Below are positions 1 through 8,931 of a stretch of 38,450 nt of DNA, piece after piece. The notes beneath the pieces are model-generated. The model saw nothing but the letters and a program-made list of their open reading frames with translations. It was not told where the DNA came from and did not search any database. A program made the position numbers and the translations under genes. This DNA is from Rhodospirillales bacterium. Its GTDB lineage: Bacteria; Pseudomonadota; Alphaproteobacteria; ATCC43930; CGMCC-115725. How positions within the stretch are numbered: position 1 is the first letter of the stretch; the number at the start of each line of letters is the position of its first letter. The stretch is taken from NCBI GenBank assembly GCA_028291405.1, contig JAQGID010000302.1, positions 1 to 38,450 on the forward strand. Direction: 5' to 3'.

Positions 1-445
1 ACGCGCTTGTACGCGCCAGCGGGATGCGCCCGTCCCAGGTCGTCCGCGCCAGCACCTGGAACCCCGCCCACCCGGCTTCGCCCTCGGCCTCGGTGTCGAG
101 CAACGCGAAGATCGCATCCGCATCGTCACCGGCGAGGCTGAGGGTGACGGCGGCGACCGCCCGCACCGCGTTGTCGCCGAACAGCGTCGCGACGGCATCC
201 GGCAGGCGCAGCAGATCGCGCCACGCCGGCCAGAAGGCGGCGTTCCGCGCGGCGGCGAGAACATGGATGCCGTAGATCAGCAGCCACTGCTGATCCGGCA
301 GCAGATAGACACCCGCCTTCAGCTTCTCGATGAGCGCGACGACGAGCGGCAACAGCTCGTCGGTGTGGGCGAGGGCGGCGCGCAGCTCCTCCTCGGGCAT
401 GCGCGAGGCGGTTTCCAGCGTGCGGCGGATCTCGTCGAAATTCAT
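1..445 (-). CDS. DUF1186-type protein, 3' end outside the window
   Basis: I translated this open frame by hand from an ATG at 443-445 on the minus strand. It stays open for 148 codons to the window edge, so the C-terminus is missing. The product starts MNFDEIRRTLETAS and is a helical, Leu/Ala-rich, HEAT-like sequence with an LRLPDAV...LFGD segment near residues 80-90 and a later TWDGRIPLAR. This pattern resembles DUF1186 proteins, which often end in a SEC-C metal-binding motif that would lie outside this window. It follows ychF by 38 bp on the same strand and is probably co-transcribed. No function can be assigned. Family assignment is from memory of the pattern and is moderately sure; that the frame is coding is likelier than the name. 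Confidence 0.6.
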   Translation of the reverse strand, partial: MNFDEIRRTLETASRMPEEELRAALAHTDELLPLVVALIEKLKAGVYLLPDQQWLLIYGIHVLAAARNAAFWPAWRDLLRLPDAVATLFGDNAVRAVAAVTLSLAGDDADAIFALLDTEAEGEAGWAGFQVLARTTWDGRIPLARTSA

Positions 446-483
446 ACTGGTCCCACGTCCGGAAAGCGTCGAGCCGTCAGCCC

Positions 484-1584
484 TCACACATTGAACCGGA
501 AATGCATGACATCGCCGTCGGCGACGACGTATTCCGAGCCTTCCAGCCGCATCTTGCCGGCATCCTTGGCGCCCTGCTCGCCGCCGCAGGCGACGAAATC
601 GTCGTAGCCGATGGTCTCGGCGCGGATGAAGCCTTTCTCGAAATCGGTGTGGATGGCGCCGGCGGCCTGCGGCGCCTTGCTGCCCTTGACGATCGTCCAG
701 GCGCGCGTCTCCTTGGGCCCGACGGTGAAGAACGTCACCAGGTCGAGAAGGTGGTAGCCGGCGCGGATGACGCGTGCCAGGCCGGTCTCGGCGAGGCCGA
801 GCGATTCGAGGAACTCGCGCTTTTCGCTCTCGTCGGTCAGCTGCGACACCTCGGCCTCGATCGCCGCCGAGATGACGACGCATTCGGCGCCCTGCGCGGC
901 GGCGTATGCGGCGACGCGTTGCGACTGCGCATTGCCGGTCGCGGCGCTCGCCTCGTCGACGTTGCAGACGTAGAGGGTCGGCTTCGCCGTTAGCAGCTGC
1001 AGCGTCTTGAGGATCTTCGCCTGCTCGGCGTCGAAGCGGACGGAGCGGGCCGGCTTGCCGGCACGCAAGGCAGTCAGGACCGGCTCCATCACCTCGAGCT
1101 GCGCCTTGGCTTCCTTGTCCTGGCCGCGGACCTTCTTTTCCGCAGCGTGGACGCGGCGCTCCAGGCTTTCGAGATCCGACAGCATCAGCTCGGTGTCGAT
1201 CGTCTCGATGTCGCGGATCGGGTCGATCGAGCCCTCGACATGCGTCACGTTGTCGTCGGCGAAGCAGCGCAGGACATGCGCGATGGCGTCGACCTCGCGG
1301 ATATTCGCAAGGAACTGGTTGCCGAGACCCTCGCCGCGCGAGGCGCCGCGGACGAGGCCGGCGATGTCGACGAACTCGAGCTGGGTCGGCAGGATCTTCG
1401 CCGATTTGCCGATCCGCGACAGGATCTCGAGCCGGGGGTCGGGCACCGCGACGCGGCCGACATTGGGCTCGATCGTGCAAAAGGGATAGTTCGCCGCCTC
1501 GGCCGCGGCGGTCGCGGTGAGCGCGTTGAACAGCGTCGATTTGCCGACGTTGGGCAGGCCGACGATGCCGCAGTTGAAACCCAT
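484..1584 (-). CDS. ychF: Redox-regulated ribosome-binding ATPase YchF
   Basis: YchF/OLA1 is a P-loop protein of the Obg class that prefers ATP and binds the ribosome in the cytoplasm. The product starts MGFNCGIVGLPNVGKSTLF, which holds the G1 P-loop; DIAGLVRGAS is the G3 region and NVDEAS stands where the G4 element lies, a place where YchF differs from true GTPases. The C-terminus (TGS domain) ends in GDVMHFRFNV, typical of the family. The frame is open 24 codons further upstream, but that extension is low-complexity and the family begins at MGF, so I place the start at 1584, giving 366 aa, the usual length. It lies 84 bp downstream of pth; pth-ychF pairing is common in Proteobacteria. No strong ribosome-binding site is visible. 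Confidence 0.97.
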   Translation of the reverse strand: MGFNCGIVGLPNVGKSTLFNALTATAAAEAANYPFCTIEPNVGRVAVPDPRLEILSRIGKSAKILPTQLEFVDIAGLVRGASRGEGLGNQFLANIREVDAIAHVLRCFADDNVTHVEGSIDPIRDIETIDTELMLSDLESLERRVHAAEKKVRGQDKEAKAQLEVMEPVLTALRAGKPARSVRFDAEQAKILKTLQLLTAKPTLYVCNVDEASAATGNAQSQRVAAYAAAQGAECVVISAAIEAEVSQLTDESEKREFLESLGLAETGLARVIRAGYHLLDLVTFFTVGPKETRAWTIVKGSKAPQAAGAIHTDFEKGFIRAETIGYDDFVACGGEQGAKDAGKMRLEGSEYVVADGDVMHFRFNV

Positions 1585-1668
1585 GGGCTTGGCTCGCTTG
1601 TCTCGAATGAAAACTGGATATGGGGACGCGGCGGGCTCAGCGGCGGGCGCCGCCACTGCGGCCCGCCG

Positions 1669-2289
1669 TCATTCCCCCGATTTGACGTCGAATTTCGGCG
1701 GCCGCGGCGGCTTCGGCGGCGGCGGGTTCGCCAGCAGCGCGACCTTGGTTGCAAAACCGGCGGTGTCGTCGGCGACGAGCAGCGGAGCCGCCTCGGCGAT
1801 CCCATCCAGTACCGCCTTCACCCAGCCCAACTCCTCGGCCATGAAATTCTGCAGCACATAGGCCAGCACCAGCTCGCGCGCGCCGGGGTGGCCGATGCCG
1901 ACGCGGACGCGCCAATAATCGTTGCCGAAGAGCGCGTCGATCGAGCGCAGACCGTTGTGCCCGGCGGCGCCGCCGCCCTGCTTGACGCGCAGCTTGCCCT
2001 CGGCGAGGTCGAGCTCGTCGTGGATCACCGCAACCTCGGCCGGTTCGAGCTTGAAGAACCGCGCCGCCGCCCCGACCGAGGCGCCGCTGTTGTTCATGAA
2101 GGTCTGCGGCTTGAGCAGCATCACCCGCTCACCGGCGATCGTGCCCTCGGTGAACTCTCCCTGGAAACGCGACCGGAACGGCTGGAAGGAATGGCGGCGG
2201 ACGATCGCGTCCACCGCCATGAACCCTACATTGTGCCGCGTCCGCGCGTATTGGGCGCCGGGATTGCCAAGCCCGACGATCAGGCGCAT
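1669..2289 (-). CDS. pth: Peptidyl-tRNA hydrolase
   Basis: Pth cleaves the ester bond of peptidyl-tRNAs released from stalled ribosomes, recycling tRNA. The product starts [20 protein letters not shown], containing the conserved active-site asparagine and the catalytic His (RHNVGF). [20 protein letters not shown] and [13 protein letters not shown] are the other family blocks. At 206 aa it is slightly longer than the E. coli enzyme because of a Pro/Lys-rich tail ([14 protein letters not shown]), a tail type often seen in alphaproteobacterial Pth. The start codon overlaps the rplY stop codon by one base (TGATG), so the two are translationally coupled. Confidence 0.97.
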   Translation of the reverse strand: MRLIVGLGNPGAQYARTRHNVGFMAVDAIVRRHSFQPFRSRFQGEFTEGTIAGERVMLLKPQTFMNNSGASVGAAARFFKLEPAEVAVIHDELDLAEGKLRVKQGGGAAGHNGLRSIDALFGNDYWRVRVGIGHPGARELVLAYVLQNFMAEELGWVKAVLDGIAEAAPLLVADDTAGFATKVALLANPPPPKPPRPPKFDVKSGE

Positions 2290-2954
2290 CAGCTCTTGGC
2301 AGGCGCCGCTGCTGCCGCGCCGGCTGCCGGTGCCGCCGCCGGGGTGCCGGTCGCCGCCGTGGCGGCTGCCGCCGCCTGCTCCTCGCGCACGACCGTCGGC
2401 GGTGCGACCGAGGCGATGGTGAAGTCGCGGTCGATCGTCGACGCCGTCCCCTCGGGCAGCTGCAGCTGGCTGATGTGGATGCTGTCGCCGATGTCGAAAC
2501 CGTCCAGGTCGACGGTCAGATACTCGGGGATGTTGTCGGCGCTGACGACGAGCTCGATCTCGTGGCGGACGACGTTGAGGATGCCGCCGCGCTTGAGGCC
2601 GGGCGACTTGTCCTGGTTGATGAAATGCACCGGGATGCCGACATGGATCCGCGTCTTCGGGCCGACCCGCATGAAGTCGACGTGCAGCGGCTTGTCGTTG
2701 ACCGGGTGGAACTGGACGTCGCGCGGCAGGGTGCGGTGGCTGGTGCCGTCGAGCTTGACGTCGAGCAGCTTCGCGAAGAAGCCCTCGCGGCGTAGGACTC
2801 GGTCGAATTCGCGCGGATCGAGGCTGATCAGCACCGGCTCCTTGTGGTCGCCGTAGATGACGGCGGGAATACGGCCCTCGCGGCGCGTGGCCCGGGCGGC
2901 CCCCTTTCCAGCCCGGTCGCGCGCCGTGGCGCCGATCGTCGTGATGTCGGCCAT
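2289..2954 (-). CDS. rplY: 50S ribosomal protein L25/general stress protein Ctc
   Basis: L25 binds 5S rRNA in the large ribosomal subunit; long forms carry an extra beta-rich TL5/CTC domain. The first ~95 residues are the L25 domain ([20 protein letters not shown] and [20 protein letters not shown]). Residues ~100-185 are the CTC domain ([10 protein letters not shown], ...[22 protein letters not shown]). An Ala/Pro-rich low-complexity tail of about 35 residues follows. The 221-aa length fits the long form. The ATG is preceded by GAGGAG at a usable distance. Its stop overlaps the pth start. The prs-rplY-pth-ychF order is recurrent in Alphaproteobacteria. Confidence 0.96.
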   Translation of the reverse strand: MADITTIGATARDRAGKGAARATRREGRIPAVIYGDHKEPVLISLDPREFDRVLRREGFFAKLLDVKLDGTSHRTLPRDVQFHPVNDKPLHVDFMRVGPKTRIHVGIPVHFINQDKSPGLKRGGILNVVRHEIELVVSADNIPEYLTVDLDGFDIGDSIHISQLQLPEGTASTIDRDFTIASVAPPTVVREEQAAAAATAATGTPAAAPAAGAAAAAPAKS

Positions 2955-3068
2955 CTTACTCTACTCCTCAGAAGCGGTCCGCCGCACGATCGCGCCGGAT
3001 TCACCGCGTTCGGCGGCGGCCTCCAGGGGTGCCGCTCGCCGCTTCGACCCGAACCTGGGTCGTAAAAC
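2955..3068 (-). promoter_or_regulatory. prs-rplY spacer with a small hairpin
   Basis: The 114-bp gap after the prs stop holds one inverted repeat, cgaccc (3045-3050) and gggtcg (3057-3062), with a 6-nt loop. There is no T-run, so a terminator is not supported; it may be only a weak processing or attenuation structure. The GAGGAG ribosome-binding site of rplY lies at the far end. I see no convincing promoter. Confidence 0.3.
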
Positions 3069-4001
<933 letters not shown>

Positions 4002-4086
4002 CGCTGCTCGGTTTGCCCACGCCAAAATGCTCGCCGAGCTGGCGGCGGCCAGACTGGCGCGAGCAAGGCGCGGCGGACTGTAACAA

Positions 4087-4100
4087 AGCCCCCTTGGGCT
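4087..4100 (-). terminator. Small terminator-like hairpin upstream of prs
   Basis: On the minus strand AGCCC and GGGCT form a 5-bp stem with a 4-nt loop, followed by TTTGTT. The stem is short, so this is only a candidate. It lies downstream of the stronger hairpin at 4115-4145 and could act with it to end the amidohydrolase transcript. Confidence 0.3.
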
Positions 4101-4114
4101 GTAAACCGGCGTTT

Positions 4115-4145
4115 CGCCGTCGCGGCGGCAAATGCCGCGACGGCG
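4115..4145 (-). terminator. Strong GC hairpin after the amidohydrolase
   Basis: A perfect 12-bp inverted repeat (cgccgtcgcggc at 4115-4126 and its complement at 4134-4145) with a 7-nt loop starts 10 bases past the amidohydrolase stop codon. It lacks a clear U-run on either strand, so it may be a transcript-end stabiliser or an imperfect terminator. It separates the amidohydrolase from prs. Confidence 0.55.
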
Positions 4146-4155
4146 AGGGAAAAGC

Positions 4156-5220
4156 CTAGGCTTTCAGCCGCGGCAGCAGGGCCAGGGCGTTGTCGCGATC
4201 GATGCCGCGCTGCTCGGCGGCGGCGAGCTTGATCTCGGCGATGCCCTTGATTCCCGCCTCGAAGGCGACGAACGGGTAGTCGCTGCCGAACAGGACGTGG
4301 CCGCGGTCGGCAAGCTTGAGCAGCCCGGCCATCGCCGACGGATTGGCGACGCTCGCGGTATCGAAATACAGCCGCTTGACCTCGTGCATCGTGCCCTGCG
4401 GCAGCTGTTCTTTCAGCTTGGCGTCGCGGTCGAGCTGCTCGGCGACGCGCCCCGCCAGCATCGGCAGCGTGCCGCCGCCGTGCGAGAAGATGAATTTGAT
4501 GTCCGGAAACCGTCCGAAACTGCCGTTGATCAGCAGGCTGGTGATCGTCCGCATGGTGTCGATCGGGAACTCCTCGAGCTGCGGCGCGGTGTTCGGCAGG
4601 ATCGTCATGCAGCACGGCGCGAAGGTGGGGTGGACGAAGACCACCGATTTGCGCCGGTTCAGCTCCTCGAAGACCGGCGCATAGCTCTGGTCGCCGAGGT
4701 ACTTCCCGTCATAGTTGCTGAGGAGGCCGATGCCGTCGGCCTTCAGCGTGTCGAGCACGTAGGCGGCCTCCTGGAGGCTGCCTTCTGTGTCCGGCAGCGG
4801 CAGCGGCGCGAAGAGGCCGAAGCGGCCAGGATAGTCGCGAATCGCCTGCGCCGCGTACTCGCTCCATACCCGCGACAGCCGTCGCCCGGCCGCGACGTCG
4901 CCGTACCAGACGCCGGGCGTCGAGGTCGAGGCGATACCGGTCGCGACGCCGAACTCGTCCATCAAGTCGATCGCCTTCTGCGGCGTCCACGACAGCATGG
5001 CCGAAGGCGCGACGCCGCCGTGCGAGATCGAGACGCGGTCGTGCTCCTCCTTCATGTAGCTCGGCGGCATCATGTGGAAATGCACGTCGATGCGATCGCG
5101 CTTCGCCGGGCCGGCCGGCGCCGCGAGCAGCGGGCTCATCGGCAGCAGCGTGCTCGCCCCGATGGCGCCGAGAGTCGCGAGGATGCGGCGCCGAGTGGCG
5201 CTGATTGGTTGATCGATCAT
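4156..5220 (-). CDS. Exported amidohydrolase-2 family (ACMSD-like) metal-dependent hydrolase
   Basis: The start at 5220 is set by a strong site, GGGAGGAAAC, just upstream of the ATG; the frame is open 21 codons further but without support. The 354-aa product begins with a twin-arginine-type signal (TRRRIL at residues 9-14, hydrophobic stretch, cleavage near LLAAPAG), suggesting Tat export of a folded metalloenzyme. The mature part is a TIM-barrel amidohydrolase: DVHFHMM is the HxH metal motif, [11 protein letters not shown] carries a later metal-binding His, and VLFGSDYPF has the catalytic Asp. The closest named relatives are decarboxylases or hydrolases of the ACMSD/gamma-resorcylate group; the substrate cannot be read from the sequence. 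Its position between the lipoprotein gene and prs is unusual for this block. Confidence 0.85.
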   Translation of the reverse strand: MIDQPISATRRRILATLGAIGASTLLPMSPLLAAPAGPAKRDRIDVHFHMMPPSYMKEEHDRVSISHGGVAPSAMLSWTPQKAIDLMDEFGVATGIASTSTPGVWYGDVAAGRRLSRVWSEYAAQAIRDYPGRFGLFAPLPLPDTEGSLQEAAYVLDTLKADGIGLLSNYDGKYLGDQSYAPVFEELNRRKSVVFVHPTFAPCCMTILPNTAPQLEEFPIDTMRTITSLLINGSFGRFPDIKFIFSHGGGTLPMLAGRVAEQLDRDAKLKEQLPQGTMHEVKRLYFDTASVANPSAMAGLLKLADRGHVLFGSDYPFVAFEAGIKGIAEIKLAAAEQRGIDRDNALALLPRLKA

Positions 5221-5296
5221 GCTGTTTCCTCCCTTAAGGATATCGTTGCACCAATTCGTGGCGGAACGGCTGGGGGAAAACAACTGTTTTTCCGGC

Positions 5297-6169
5297 TCAG
5301 GGGCCGGTGCGGGCGAGCTTCAGCTGGTCGAGGATCGCGGTGATGCCGGGCGTCGCGGAGCTCGCGACGACATAGGCGATATCGCCCCAGGCGCCGTCGA
5401 GCGTTCCCGCCGGGATGCGGTTCTGCTGCTTGACCTCACCGATTTGCTTGCCGTCGGGATTGCGCAGGGTCCACAGGATCGTGACGTCCTGTTGTTTCGC
5501 AGCGATGGGGCCCAGCGCGACGGAGCCGACGAGGGTCAGCGGATTGCCCTCGGTCGCGACCGGTCCCTCCGCGACTTCGATGCCGGCATGGCGGAGGGAA
5601 TTGCGCATTGCATCCGCGAGCGTCTTCGCGCCGTCGCCCGGCGCGCCGGCAATCGGCGGCACGACGAGGCGCTGCCCGGTCGCGACGCCGGTGGCACCGT
5701 CCTCCTGGAGCAGCATCGCGATCGACGGTGCCGCGGAATTGGCGAGCGCGTCGAGCACCGCGGCGTCGCCGGCGCGCCATGCCGGAAGATTCGTCGCGAC
5801 GCTCTGCTCCTGGTGGCCCGCCAGCTTGCCGTCCGGGCCGAGCAGCTGCCACTTCAGCACGACCGTGCCGCGGCCGTCCGCTGCCGGCTGCTCCTCGGCG
5901 GCGCTGCGCAGCGTGTAGGAGCCGCGGTTGCGCGTCGCCGTCGAGGCCGGTACGTCGGACTCGCGCAACGAGCCCGCGAGCGCCTCGGCGAGCTGCCCGG
6001 CGAGCGGGGCCGGCAGGCCGTCGACCGGCGCCACGACGATGCCGGCGCTGTCCTTCAGCGTCATGATCGGCGCGTCGGGCGGCGGCGCATCATCCGCCAA
6101 CGGATGCGGCAGCGGCTGGCAGGACGCGAGCGACCAGAGAAGCAGCGCGGCGATGACGATACGGGACAA
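5297..6169 (-). CDS. Lipoprotein with two tandem homologous repeats
   Basis: The 290-aa product is unrecognised beyond its architecture. I place the start at a TTG (6167-6169) because GGAGG lies six bases upstream and the pgeF stop lies two bases upstream; all ATG/GTG-type starts further upstream lie inside pgeF. The N-terminus is a lipoprotein signal with lipobox LASC (Cys17). After a Pro/Asp-rich linker, residues ~43-155 and ~167-282 look like two copies of one domain: each opens with xVVxPVxG, continues with a Leu/Ala helix, has a central W-x-L-x-x-PDGK strand (KWQLLGPDGK, LWTLRNPDGK) and ends with an Ala-rich helix (PSIAMLLQE, PGITAILDQ). It sits in the same unit as lgt, which would lipidate its cysteine. 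Probably periplasmic and membrane-anchored. Confidence 0.8.
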   Translation of the reverse strand: MSRIVIAALLLWSLASCQPLPHPLADDAPPPDAPIMTLKDSAGIVVAPVDGLPAPLAGQLAEALAGSLRESDVPASTATRNRGSYTLRSAAEEQPAADGRGTVVLKWQLLGPDGKLAGHQEQSVATNLPAWRAGDAAVLDALANSAAPSIAMLLQEDGATGVATGQRLVVPPIAGAPGDGAKTLADAMRNSLRHAGIEVAEGPVATEGNPLTLVGSVALGPIAAKQQDVTILWTLRNPDGKQIGEVKQQNRIPAGTLDGAWGDIAYVVASSATPGITAILDQLKLARTGP

Positions 6170-6170
6170 A

Positions 6171-6938
6171 TCAATCCTCCAGGACGATCGCCGACAGGCC
6201 CCGTCCGTAGTCGCTCTCGCCCGCGAGGCAGGCGCGGCGATAGCTGAAGAAACGCGTCGCCTCGGCGACGGTGTCGCAGGGTGCGCGCTGGATGATGCCG
6301 ATGCCGCGATCGCCGAGCCGGCGTTCCACATAGCCGGGCAGGTCGAAGAGGAAATGGCCGGCGCGGCGCGCCGGCGCGAAGAAATCGTCGTTGCCGGGCT
6401 GGGCGGCGAGGAACGGCGCCGGGAATTCAGGGCCGACCTCGTAGGAACGCTGCGCGATGCAGGGGCCGATCGCGGCACGGATGCGCTGCGGCACGGCGCC
6501 GAGCCGGACCATCGCGTGCAGGGTGGCGTCTATGACGCCGTTCAAGGCGCCGCGCCAGCCGGCATGCGCAGCCCCGATGACGGCGGCATCGGGATCGGCG
6601 AAGAGGACCGGCACGCAATCGGCGGTGAGGATGCCGAGGGCGAGGCCGCGTCGCCGCGTCACCATCGCGTCGGCGCGCGGACTGTCCCCGCGCGACCACG
6701 GCTGGTCGACGACGACGACCTCGGGGCTATGCACCTGAAAGCAGGTGACGAGCCGATCGGCCGGGAGATCGAGTGCGGCCATCGCCCGCGCCCGGTTCTC
6801 GGCGACCTTTTCCGGCGCGTCGCCCGAGCCGAAGCCGACGTTCAGCGAGGCGAAGACGCCGTCGCTGACGCCGCCCGCACGGGTGAAGAACCCGTGCCGG
6901 ACGCCGGGCGAATCGTTGAGCGCGGACAGCGTGATCAT
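6171..6938 (-). CDS. pgeF: Multicopper polyphenol oxidase/purine nucleosidase-type YfiH family protein
   Basis: This family (PgeF/YfiH/LACC1) has been described as laccase-like, as a purine nucleoside-active enzyme, and as an editor of peptidoglycan that removes mis-incorporated Ser from UDP-MurNAc. The 255-aa product has GVRHGFFTRAGGVSDGVFAS at the N-terminus, CFQVHSPEVVVVD, LGILTADCVPVLFAD and GAAHAGWRGALNGV, which supply the conserved His/Cys zinc ligands, and AAIGPCIAQRSYEVG. It lies 45 bp downstream of the methyltransferase gene; its stop all but abuts the next gene's start. Real substrate in this organism is not known. Confidence 0.93.
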   Translation of the reverse strand: MITLSALNDSPGVRHGFFTRAGGVSDGVFASLNVGFGSGDAPEKVAENRARAMAALDLPADRLVTCFQVHSPEVVVVDQPWSRGDSPRADAMVTRRRGLALGILTADCVPVLFADPDAAVIGAAHAGWRGALNGVIDATLHAMVRLGAVPQRIRAAIGPCIAQRSYEVGPEFPAPFLAAQPGNDDFFAPARRAGHFLFDLPGYVERRLGDRGIGIIQRAPCDTVAEATRFFSYRRACLAGESDYGRGLSAIVLED

Positions 6939-6983
6939 CGCAGCACCTTCATCTCGATCGTATCGCGACGGCCGCGGACGGCG

Positions 6984-8093
6984 TCACGGAGCGTTTCCGC
7001 GCGCCTCGGCCGCGGCCGGAAAACCGGCGGGTGCAGGGCGATCGCGAGCGGCGATCGCGAGCACCTTGAAGAGGGTGCCCATTCCGCCGGGATCGATCAA
7101 GCGGCGACCGGCCGAGACGATCTCCGCCGCCTGCTCCGGAGCGGCGTCGGCGGCGAGACGCTCGAGGCGGGACTCGATGCCGAGCGCGCGCAGGAAGTCG
7201 CCCTGCGTCACCGGCCCCCAAACCGCGGCGTCGGCGGCGACTGCCGCTTCGGCGATCGCGGCGAAATCGACATGGGTGGTGAGATCGACCTCGCCGGGGT
7301 CCTGCAGCACCGGACATGGATTGTGGTCTCGCACGGCCTGGAGGGTCTCGCCACAAGCGCGGACCGTGTGGCCGTAATCGAGGAAGAGAGCCGCACCGCC
7401 TTGCCGCGCGATGCGACGCGACAGCGCGTCGACGATGCCCAACGCCGCTGGCGCGAACTCGAAGAGGCCGCCCACCGGCGCCGCGCGTAACGCCGGTGGA
7501 ACCAGCACGTCGGCAGCCGGGTGTGGCGCCGCGAGGGTAAAGGCGAAGGCGCCAGCTGTATTCAGCCCGACCAGCCGCTCGGCCCAGCCCAGCCCGGTCC
7601 TGACGAGCTGGCGGATCGGCAGCGCGTCGAGAAACTCGTTGGCGACGAGGAGCAGCGGACCCTCCGGCAGGGTCGCGATCGAATCGTGCCAGTGCGGGTC
7701 GTACGCCGCGAGGGCGCTGCCCTGGGCGCGGCGCAGCGTCGGGCTGGTCTCGACGAGGTGGAGCTGCAGCGCTGCTAGGAAGCCCGGCATCAGCCGGGCG
7801 GCGCGCAGCGCATCCGCCATCAACGTGCCGCGGCCGGGTCCGAGCTCGGCGAGGACGAGAGGCTCCGGCCGCCCGATACGGTCCCAGAGATCGGCCGCCC
7901 ACAGGCCGATCAGCTCGCCGAAGACCTGGCTGATCTCCGGTGCGGTGATGAAATCGCCGCCCCGCCCCAACGGGTCTCGGGTCATGTAATAGCCGTGCTG
8001 CGGGTTGCCCAGCGCCTCGGCCATGAACTCGGCGACGGTCAGCGGCCCGTGCATGCGGATGCGCTGCGCCAGCCTGTCGCCGAGCGCGGTCAT
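6984..8093 (-). CDS. Class I SAM-dependent methyltransferase, MidA/NDUFAF7 family
   Basis: The mitochondrial relative NDUFAF7 dimethylates an arginine of the complex I subunit NDUFS2; bacterial members are less studied. The 369-aa product starts MTALGDRLAQRI, then GPLTVAEFMAEAL and GYYMTRDPLGRGGDFITAPE (the family signature), a SAM-binding LAELGPGRGTLMAD, and LLLVANEFLDALPIRQLV. The frame is open far upstream, but that part is antiparallel noise over lgt; the start at 8093 overlaps the lgt stop (ATGA), which fixes it. Its association with lgt and pgeF recurs in Alphaproteobacteria. Cytoplasmic; target protein unproven here. Confidence 0.92.
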   Translation of the reverse strand: MTALGDRLAQRIRMHGPLTVAEFMAEALGNPQHGYYMTRDPLGRGGDFITAPEISQVFGELIGLWAADLWDRIGRPEPLVLAELGPGRGTLMADALRAARLMPGFLAALQLHLVETSPTLRRAQGSALAAYDPHWHDSIATLPEGPLLLVANEFLDALPIRQLVRTGLGWAERLVGLNTAGAFAFTLAAPHPAADVLVPPALRAAPVGGLFEFAPAALGIVDALSRRIARQGGAALFLDYGHTVRACGETLQAVRDHNPCPVLQDPGEVDLTTHVDFAAIAEAAVAADAAVWGPVTQGDFLRALGIESRLERLAADAAPEQAAEIVSAGRRLIDPGGMGTLFKVLAIAARDRPAPAGFPAAAEARGNAP

Positions 8094-8896
8094 TTCGCCG
8101 GAAGAGGCCGTTGCGGCCATAGCAGCAGGATCAGCCCGACGACGATGAAGGGCAGCGACAACCACTGGCCCATCGTCAGACCGAGCGCGAGGAAGCCGAG
8201 GAAGGAATCCGGCTGGCGGAACAGCTCGCCAACGATCCGGGCGCAGCCATAGCCGACGAGGAAGACGCCGGCGATCCGGCCCGGGTATCGCCGCAGGCTC
8301 GTGAAATGCGCCAGCCCGTTGACGAGGAGGAAGAGCAGGACGCCCTCGAGCCCGGCCTCGTAGAGCTGGCTCGGATGGCGCGGCTCGGGGCCGCCGGTCG
8401 GGAAAACCATCGCCCAGGGAACGTCGCTGACGCGGCCCCACAGCTCGCCGTTGATGAAATTCGCCAGCCGGCCGAAGAACAGCCCGATCGGAACGGCGCA
8501 GCAGATGATGTCGGCGAAGGCGAGGAAGTTGATCTTGCGCCGCCAGCAGAACAGCCCGATCGCGAAGATCACGCCGAGCGCGCCGCCGTGGAACGACATG
8601 CCGCCGTGCCAGACCTCGAGCGCTTCCAGCGGGTTCGCCAGGTAGTAATCGGGCTTGTAGAAGAGGACGTAGCCGAGGCGGCCCCCGAGCACGACGCCGA
8701 GCGTCGCCCAGACCAGGAAATCGTCGATCTGCTCTGGGGTCGCGACGAGGGGCGGAATGCGCGCGAGGCGCAGGCAATAGCGCCAGCCGAGGACGAGCGC
8801 GGCGATATAGGCGAGGGCGTACCAGCGGATCGCAAAAGGTCCGAGCTGCAGGAGCACCGGGTCGATCGCCGGATAGGGGATGGCGAAGAGCGGCAT
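8090..8896 (-). CDS. lgt: Prolipoprotein diacylglyceryl transferase
   Basis: Lgt moves diacylglycerol from phosphatidylglycerol onto the lipobox cysteine of prolipoproteins in the inner membrane. The 268-aa product has about seven hydrophobic segments and the family blocks GGRLGYVLFYKPDYYL, WHGGMSFHGGALG (essential His region) and GRLANFINGELWGRVSD (the Lgt signature). The start gives MPLFAIPYPAIDPVLLQLGP, the usual N-terminus. Its stop overlaps the methyltransferase start. Several lipoprotein substrates are encoded nearby (5297-6169, 10157-10360). Confidence 0.97.
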   Translation of the reverse strand: MPLFAIPYPAIDPVLLQLGPFAIRWYALAYIAALVLGWRYCLRLARIPPLVATPEQIDDFLVWATLGVVLGGRLGYVLFYKPDYYLANPLEALEVWHGGMSFHGGALGVIFAIGLFCWRRKINFLAFADIICCAVPIGLFFGRLANFINGELWGRVSDVPWAMVFPTGGPEPRHPSQLYEAGLEGVLLFLLVNGLAHFTSLRRYPGRIAGVFLVGYGCARIVGELFRQPDSFLGFLALGLTMGQWLSLPFIVVGLILLLWPQRPLPAK

Positions 8897-8931
8897 GATG
8901 CTCCGCTAGCAAGAGGGGTTGGTGATCGCGA

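Noticed and set aside
1147-2856. Long plus-strand open frame opposite ychF, pth and rplY
   Set aside because: Low-complexity Arg-rich translation; the minus strand carries three unmistakable families here.
3045-3062. Hairpin after prs read as a rho-independent terminator
   Set aside because: Stem of six with no T-run; also prs and rplY are normally co-transcribed. The similar cgaccc/gggtcg at 10071-10083 was considered a repeat family, but the shared part is too short.
8094-8912. Upstream extension of the MidA-like frame through lgt
   Set aside because: The extension is Arg/Pro-rich and lies in another frame of lgt; the ATGA overlap at 8090-8093 fixes the true start.
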